Below are positions 12,229 to 14,323 of a stretch of 14,323 bases of DNA, piece by piece. Source of the DNA: an archaeon (lineage in GTDB: Archaea; Iainarchaeota; Iainarchaeia; CSSED10-239); the NCBI GenBank assembly GCA_029563035.1, contig JAKQTP010000131.1, positions 1-14,323 on the forward strand, given 5' to 3'. The notes beneath the pieces were generated by a model. That model worked only from the letters and a program-made list of their open reading frames with translations. It was not told the origin of the DNA and searched no databases. A program made the translations under genes and the position numbers. Each line of letters begins with the position of its first letter. Position 1 is the stretch's first letter.

Positions 12229-12534
12229 CTAATATTCTTGTTTTTCTTTTAGTGGCATTGGAAGATTTTTCTTTCTTTCGACTTCAACCAATTTAGAAAA
12301 ATCTCTGTAACTGATATTATATCCAAGTTTCAAACAGAGCGTATGACCTTCGCCATCATAATTTTCAATATCAATACCTCTCCAATCATCTACAATAGTA
12401 TATATTCCATTATATTTGAAATAATCACTGCTGGGTTTGCAATGTACAACAACTAAATCACCTTTTTTAATTGGGTTTAGATGTTGTTTCCAGAACAAAT
12501 TCACCTTTTTATATTTCTTACCCTTGTAATTCAT
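12229..12534 (-). CDS. Hypothetical small SH3/KOW-like protein, 101 aa, ends in TAG
   Basis: The protein is strongly basic at the start (MNYKGKKYKKVNLFWKQ). A beta-rich core KKGDLVVVHCKPSS, YNGIYTIVDDWRGIDI and GHTLCLKLGY resembles small SH3 or KOW-like barrels (GD-x-V-x-V, then Y-x-G-x-Y-x-I-x-D), but no family is certain. The TAG stop is followed by an open in-frame stretch. A promoter of the GTAACAT/TTCGTATA type precedes it, directly next to the tRNA-Gly 3' end. Confidence 0.72.
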   Translation of the reverse strand: MNYKGKKYKKVNLFWKQHLNPIKKGDLVVVHCKPSSDYFKYNGIYTIVDDWRGIDIENYDGEGHTLCLKLGYNISYRDFSKLVEVERKKNLPMPLKEKQEY

Positions 12535-12546
12535 ATTAAGTTTTTC

Positions 12547-12584
12547 TCATTATACGAATAAAAATTTAAAAATGTTACAAAATT
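12547..12584 (-). promoter_or_regulatory. Promoter of the GTAACAT / TTCGTATA type
   Basis: On the minus strand TTTTGTAACAT is followed by an AT-rich spacer and TATTCGTATAATGAG, 13 bases before the ATG at 12534. It starts two bases after the 3' end of tRNA-Gly. Confidence 0.6.
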
Positions 12585-12585
12585 G

Positions 12586-12657
12586 AGCGAGATATGGGAT
12601 TTGAACCCACGACCCCGACTTTGGCAAAGTCGTGCTCTACCACTGAGCTAATCTCGC
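12586..12657 (-). tRNA. tRNA-Gly(GCC)
   Basis: Acceptor arms are GCGAGAT/ATCTCGC with discriminator U. The D arm is AGCTCAGTGGTAGAGC, the anticodon stem is CGACT/AGTCG around TTGCCAA (anticodon GCC), and the T arm has TTCAAAT. CCA is not encoded. It reads GGC/GGU. Confidence 0.95.
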
Positions 12658-12668
12658 ATTTTAAAATA

Positions 12669-12751
12669 AGTTGTGTGGAGCACCATCGGTCTCTGCACGT
12701 TACCGCAGTTTTAAGTTACCGGGGCAGACTTCACACTCCATGCATACAACT
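12669..12751. ncRNA. Unassigned structured segment
   Basis: The 105-base gap between tRNA-Gly and the gene at 12763 can fold on itself. AGTTGT (12669-12674) pairs with ACAACT (12746-12751), GTGGAG (12675-12680) pairs with CTCCAT (12736-12741), and inner GTCT/AGAC and CTGC/GCAG pairs are available. GTTACCG occurs twice. GC content is clearly above that of the flanks. It lacks a T loop, so it is not a tRNA. On the plus strand it is followed by a T-run; on the minus strand it lies between an mRNA and a tRNA. A small RNA or a processing or terminator element is possible. Confidence 0.35.
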
Positions 12752-12762
12752 CACTTTTTTTG

Positions 12763-13011
12763 TTAAGGCATCAACCGAAAAGTTTTCAGTATATTCCTTA
12801 GTTTTTCGTTTTCAAGCCAGTAAACATAACCGTCCGCTTTTTCATAAGCATCGAACTGTGTTAAGGCATTAACGTAAAAATTGTGGATTTCACCATCCGT
12901 AGAGGTAATTTCCACGAGCCAGAGTCTTGCAATTTTCGGATTCTTTCTGTAGAAAGAATCGTCTTTTACGACTTCTGGCTTTTCTTGCTTCTTTGTTTCT
13001 CTAAACAACAT
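12763..13011 (-). CDS. Hypothetical protein, 82 aa
   Basis: No family was recognised. After a basic, charged N-terminus (MLFRETKKQEKPEVVKDD) the protein has a beta-helix layout: LWLVEITSTDGEIHNFYVNA, then LTQFDAYEKADGYVYWLENEK. The order resembles that of the small gene at 10582-10845 (strand, strand, then a helix with D-AY/AH), so the two may share a fold. A host-type promoter lies at 13072-13101, and a short amber-containing frame occupies the leader. Confidence 0.7.
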   Translation of the reverse strand: MLFRETKKQEKPEVVKDDSFYRKNPKIARLWLVEITSTDGEIHNFYVNALTQFDAYEKADGYVYWLENEKLRNILKTFRLMP

Positions 13012-13012
13012 T

Positions 13013-13066
13013 TTAATCGCAATTTATCAGCAAGCGGATAAACTACGATGTGTTTGTTTTCTTCAT
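13013..13066 (-). other. Possible leader frame with amber codon at position 8
   Basis: ATG at 13066 opens MKKTNTS, then TAG, then FIRLLINCD and TAA, ending one base before the ATG at 13011. The promoter at 13072-13101 would place the RNA start next to this ATG. It is short and could be chance. Confidence 0.2.
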
Positions 13067-13071
13067 GTATG

Positions 13072-13101
13072 CAAAATTACTTAAAAATTCTTTTAATCCA
13101 A
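13072..13101 (-). promoter_or_regulatory. Bacteroidetes-type promoter, TTG-N19-TAATTTTG
   Basis: On the minus strand TTG (13101-13099), 19 bases, then TAATTTTG (13079-13072), an exact TAnnTTTG match. It overlaps the last codons of the gene at 13077 and would serve the gene at 12763. Confidence 0.6.
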
Positions 13102-13427
13102 GCAAAATGTTTTCTTTTTTTCAAATACTCGAAATCATTTTCATATTCATTGGCTTCACGTTCAAATGAAAGATTATAATATGCTTTACTTCCATAAAAA
13201 AATAATTTAATCAACCATTCAACAAAATACCAAATGTAGAAAAAGATTATCAGCATTTCTAATTGCTGTTGCCAATGAATTTTTTCGTGGTTTACCATTC
13301 GTTTTAACGTCAAATATTTTTCTTTGATGTAAATACCGAATGGTGCTAATGTAATTCCTGCTGCAAAGCCAAACGTGATAAAACTCACGAAGCCGTTCAT
13401 TTTTTTTACTTTTGGTTTTAGACACAT
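13077..13427 (-). CDS. Small HExxH membrane protein, metallopeptidase-like
   Basis: This is a 116-residue protein. A hydrophobic segment at about 12-32 (GFVSFITFGFAAGITLAPFG) is followed by HEKIH (47-51), a second hydrophobic stretch (MLIIFFYIWYFVEWLIKLFF, 58-77), then SFEREA (Glu89/Glu91). HExxH plus a downstream ExxA-type glutamate is the zinc-site pattern of gluzincin-like peptidases. Small Bacteroidetes proteins with 'NHEKIHxxQQxE...SFEREA' are widespread and uncharacterised. Whether it cleaves anything is unknown. ATG 13427 is taken because a GTATTTAT motif precedes it by 14 bases; ATG 13400 is an alternative. Confidence 0.78.
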   Translation of the reverse strand: MCLKPKVKKMNGFVSFITFGFAAGITLAPFGIYIKEKYLTLKRMVNHEKIHWQQQLEMLIIFFYIWYFVEWLIKLFFYGSKAYYNLSFEREANEYENDFEYLKKRKHFAWIKRIFK

Positions 13428-13441
13428 ATTAATCTTTTACC

Positions 13442-13449
13442 ATAAATAC
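13442..13449 (-). promoter_or_regulatory. GTATTTAT promoter-like motif
   Basis: On the minus strand this reads GTATTTATGGTAAAAG, 14 bases before the ATG at 13427 and two bases after the encoded CCA end of tRNA-Arg(ACG). Confidence 0.5.
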
Positions 13450-13451
13450 TT

Positions 13452-13529
13452 TGGTACATCTGGTGAGATTCGAACTCACAACCTTTGGTTTCGTAGACCA
13501 ATGCGCTAATCCAATTGCGCCACAGATGC
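13452..13529 (-). tRNA. tRNA-Arg(ACG), CCA encoded
   Basis: Acceptor arms are GCATCTG/CAGATGT with a G1-U72 wobble and discriminator A. The anticodon stem is TTGGT/ACCAA around CTACGAA (anticodon ACG, normally deaminated to ICG, reading CGU/CGC/CGA). The T arm is GTGAG-TTCGAAT-CTCAC. It is the only tRNA in the window followed by a genomic CCA (13454-13452). Confidence 0.94.
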
Positions 13530-13534
13530 ATTTG

Positions 13535-13608
13535 TACCCTTGGCAGGACTCGAACCCGCAAACCTCTTGGGTCGAAACCAAGCATTCTATCCATTGAACT
13601 ACAAGGGC
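13535..13608 (-). tRNA. tRNA-Arg(UCG)
   Basis: Acceptor arms are GCCCTTG/CAAGGGT with a G1-U72 wobble and discriminator A. The anticodon stem is CTTGG/CCAAG around TTTCGAC (anticodon UCG, reads CGA/CGG). The T arm is GCGGG-TTCGAGT-CCTGC. CCA is not encoded. It lies five bases from tRNA-Arg(ACG). Confidence 0.93.
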
Positions 13609-13620
13609 GTTTATTTTTTG

Positions 13621-13692
13621 TACTCCCAGCAGGAATCGAACCTGCATCTAAGGTTTAGGAAACCTTCACCCTATCCGTTGGACGATGGGAGC
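13621..13692 (-). tRNA. tRNA-Arg(CCU)
   Basis: Acceptor arms are GCTCCCA/TGGGAGT with a G1-U72 wobble and discriminator A. The anticodon stem is AAGGT/ACCTT around TTCCTAA (anticodon CCU, reads AGG). The T arm has TTCGATT. CCA is not encoded. Its first 22 bases overlap the 3' end of the gene at 13671-13895, whose stop codon is in the tRNA D arm. Confidence 0.93.
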
Positions 13693-13895
13693 ATATTAAC
13701 ATAGTGGTATTTAATTCCTAATGGGTCGCCTTCTTCAGTTAAATACTTTGCCATTGCATCTCTACTTCCCTCTCCATAAACAATTATTATACAATGCTTG
13801 CATTCATCCATGAAAGCATAACCATTTAATTTTACTTCTTTACCTTTTTCATCCAGCACTATAAGTGGTGGCATGTTTTCAATCGTGAACTTCAT
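13671..13895 (-). CDS. Hypothetical protein, 74 aa, stop codon inside a tRNA gene
   Basis: No family was recognised. The protein begins MKFTIENMPPLIVLDEKGKE and has phrases ECKHCIIIVYGEG and AKYLTEEGDPLGIKYHYVN. CKHC may bind metal. Its start overlaps the upstream zinc-ribbon gene by 17 bases. The last seven codons (LPSSNG and TAG) fall in tRNA-Arg(CCU), so RNase P cutting at 13692 would leave the mRNA without a stop codon. Readthrough of the TAG would run on through the rest of the tRNA to TAA. Confidence 0.7.
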   Translation of the reverse strand: MKFTIENMPPLIVLDEKGKEVKLNGYAFMDECKHCIIIVYGEGSRDAMAKYLTEEGDPLGIKYHYVNMLPSSNG

Positions 13896-13992
13896 TAATC
13901 ACATAAATTACTTCATCGCAGCAAATTACAAAATCTTTTCCTTCCGGCACTGCAATTACTTTTCCACATTTTGGACAAATAACTGTTTTCAT
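13879..13992 (-). CDS. Tiny zinc-ribbon-like protein, 37 aa
   Basis: ATG at 13992 opens MKTVICPKCGKVIAVPEGKD, followed by FVICCDEVIYVINEVHD and TGA. CPKCG plus the later CC pair could form a four-cysteine zinc ribbon. It lies 14 bases downstream of tRNA-Arg(UCU) and overlaps the next gene's start. Its short length limits certainty, but codon pattern and overlap support it. Confidence 0.65.
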   Translation of the reverse strand: MKTVICPKCGKVIAVPEGKDFVICCDEVIYVINEVHD

Positions 13993-14006
13993 TTTGTGTG
14001 TTTTTG

Positions 14007-14080
14007 TACACCCGGTGAGATTCGAACTCACCACCCTCGGTTTAGAAGACCGATGCTCTATCCAAATGAGCTACGGGTGC
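14007..14080 (-). tRNA. tRNA-Arg(UCU)
   Basis: Acceptor arms are GCACCCG/CGGGTGT with a G1-U72 wobble and discriminator A. The anticodon stem is TCGGT/ACCGA around CTTCTAA (anticodon UCU, reads AGA/AGG). The D arm has AGCTCATTTGGATAGAGC and the T arm GTGAG-TTCGAAT-CTCAC. CCA is not encoded. AGA is the common Arg codon in AT-rich genomes such as this. Confidence 0.94.
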
Positions 14081-14098
14081 ATAGATTACAAAGATATG

Positions 14099-14127
14099 AA
14101 AAAAGAGTGAAATTATTCACTCTTTTT
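14099..14127 (-). terminator. Rho-independent terminator, probably bidirectional
   Basis: Arms AAAAAGAGTGAA and TTCACTCTTTTT pair around a four-base loop. On the minus strand a T-run follows. The hairpin contains the TAA stop of the partial gene at 14113, and tRNA-Arg(UCU) begins 19 bases beyond it. Confidence 0.85.
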
Positions 14128-14323
14128 CCTTTTATTTTTCAACCAAGCAAATGGATTTACTTTAGCCAACAAGAAGTATGAAATAAAGCATGAGGCTGAA
14201 ACAAGGTAAAAAATAGAAATTGAAAACCAATAACTGCCTGTTGTATCCATTAGCCATTTGAGTAAAGCATCGTATCCCAAGGGATTGAAAAAAGTCCCTA
14301 AGAACAGAAATAAGGTTGCTGTT
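14113..14323 (-). CDS. Partial membrane protein, C-terminal 69 residues
   Basis: The 5' end lies beyond the right edge of the window. The visible part has two hydrophobic spans (TATLFLFLGTFFNPLGYDAL and YWFSISIFYLVSASCFISYF) and a basic cytoplasmic tail (AWLKNKRKKSE) before TAA. No family was recognised; small two-span proteins of this kind are common in large phages. Confidence 0.7.
   Translation of the reverse strand, partial: TATLFLFLGTFFNPLGYDALLKWLMDTTGSYWFSISIFYLVSASCFISYFLLAKVNPFAWLKNKRKKSE

Noticed and set aside
12669..12751. Additional tRNA gene
   Set aside because: There is no T-loop TTCRA block, and no 7-bp acceptor stem with a 7-base anticodon loop can be drawn.
12594..12872. 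92-residue plus-strand frame beginning MGFEPTTPTLAK
   Set aside because: It is the antisense of tRNA-Gly plus the structured segment; this false protein is a known annotation artefact.
13429..13647. 72-residue minus-strand reading frame
   Set aside because: It is the translation of the tRNA-Arg(ACG) and tRNA-Arg(UCG) genes, not a protein.
6088..13895. Full reassignment of TAG to an amino acid across the genome
   Set aside because: Six genes (ending at 5242, 8728, 9093, 11453, 12229, 13671) use TAG as the terminal codon, and at several the extension would be only a few residues or run into a tRNA. Partial or regulated suppression fits better.
13873..14181. 102-residue plus-strand frame with GEIRTHHPRF
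   Set aside because: It is the antisense of tRNA-Arg(UCU) and the zinc-ribbon gene.
1..14323. CRISPR array or insertion sequence
   Set aside because: No regularly spaced repeat array, transposase or terminal inverted repeats were found.

Overview
This window looks like a stretch of a large, AT-rich tailed-phage genome (or integrated phage) with a Bacteroidetes host. Reasons: nearly every gene lies on the minus strand in tight, often overlapping runs. Most genes are small with no recognisable function. Seven tRNA genes and three homing-type endonucleases are scattered among them. Several promoters match the Bacteroidetes form (TTG, about 19 bases, then TAnnTTTG), and Shine-Dalgarno sites are mostly absent. 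The assignment to a phage is an inference; no capsid, portal or polymerase gene is inside the window.

Layout, read left to right (transcription runs mostly right to left). 1-5069: a partial GTG-start gene, a metallophosphoesterase, a one-membrane-span coiled-coil protein, a fused dNTP diphosphohydrolase-like plus HAD nucleotidase-like protein, and a run of uncharacterised genes, with two strong terminators. 5070-8458: a TACGTA-rich direct repeat, a NUMOD4/HNH endonuclease, a Pth2-like peptidyl-tRNA hydrolase gene interrupted at codon 3 by an amber codon, a secreted protein, a HEPN-like protein, a tRNA with anticodon CUA (amber suppressor) and the only plus-strand gene, an HNH endonuclease. 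8455-11165: small genes, RmlC (rfbC) and tRNA-Ser(GCU). 11243-11452: an RNA whose conserved blocks and helices match bacterial RNase P RNA but in only about 210 nt. 11453-14323: a zinc-finger/NUMOD3/PD-(D/E)XK endonuclease that abuts the RNase P RNA, tRNA-Gly, an unexplained structured segment, a small HExxH membrane protein, and four tRNA-Arg genes that together can read all six Arg codons.

The common theme is tRNA biology. The region carries its own tRNAs, a candidate RNase P RNA to trim their 5' ends, a peptidyl-tRNA hydrolase to recycle stalled tRNAs, an amber suppressor tRNA, and a HEPN-type protein of a class that often cuts RNA. The hydrolase gene itself opens AUG-AAG-UAG before its conserved body, so its full-length product appears to need amber readthrough. 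Other amber codons are placed where readthrough would fuse two neighbours (8728) or add about 30 residues (12229). TAG is not fully reassigned, because six genes end in it with little or no sign of readthrough at most of them. I propose a regulated amber-suppression and tRNA-processing module; the parts are seen in the sequence, the regulation is inferred.

Two recurrent upstream motifs organise expression. GTATTTATnnTAAA lies 10-22 bases before eight start codons, in gene orientation on both strands. A second, GTAACAT followed about 15 bases later by TTCGTATA, precedes three genes.
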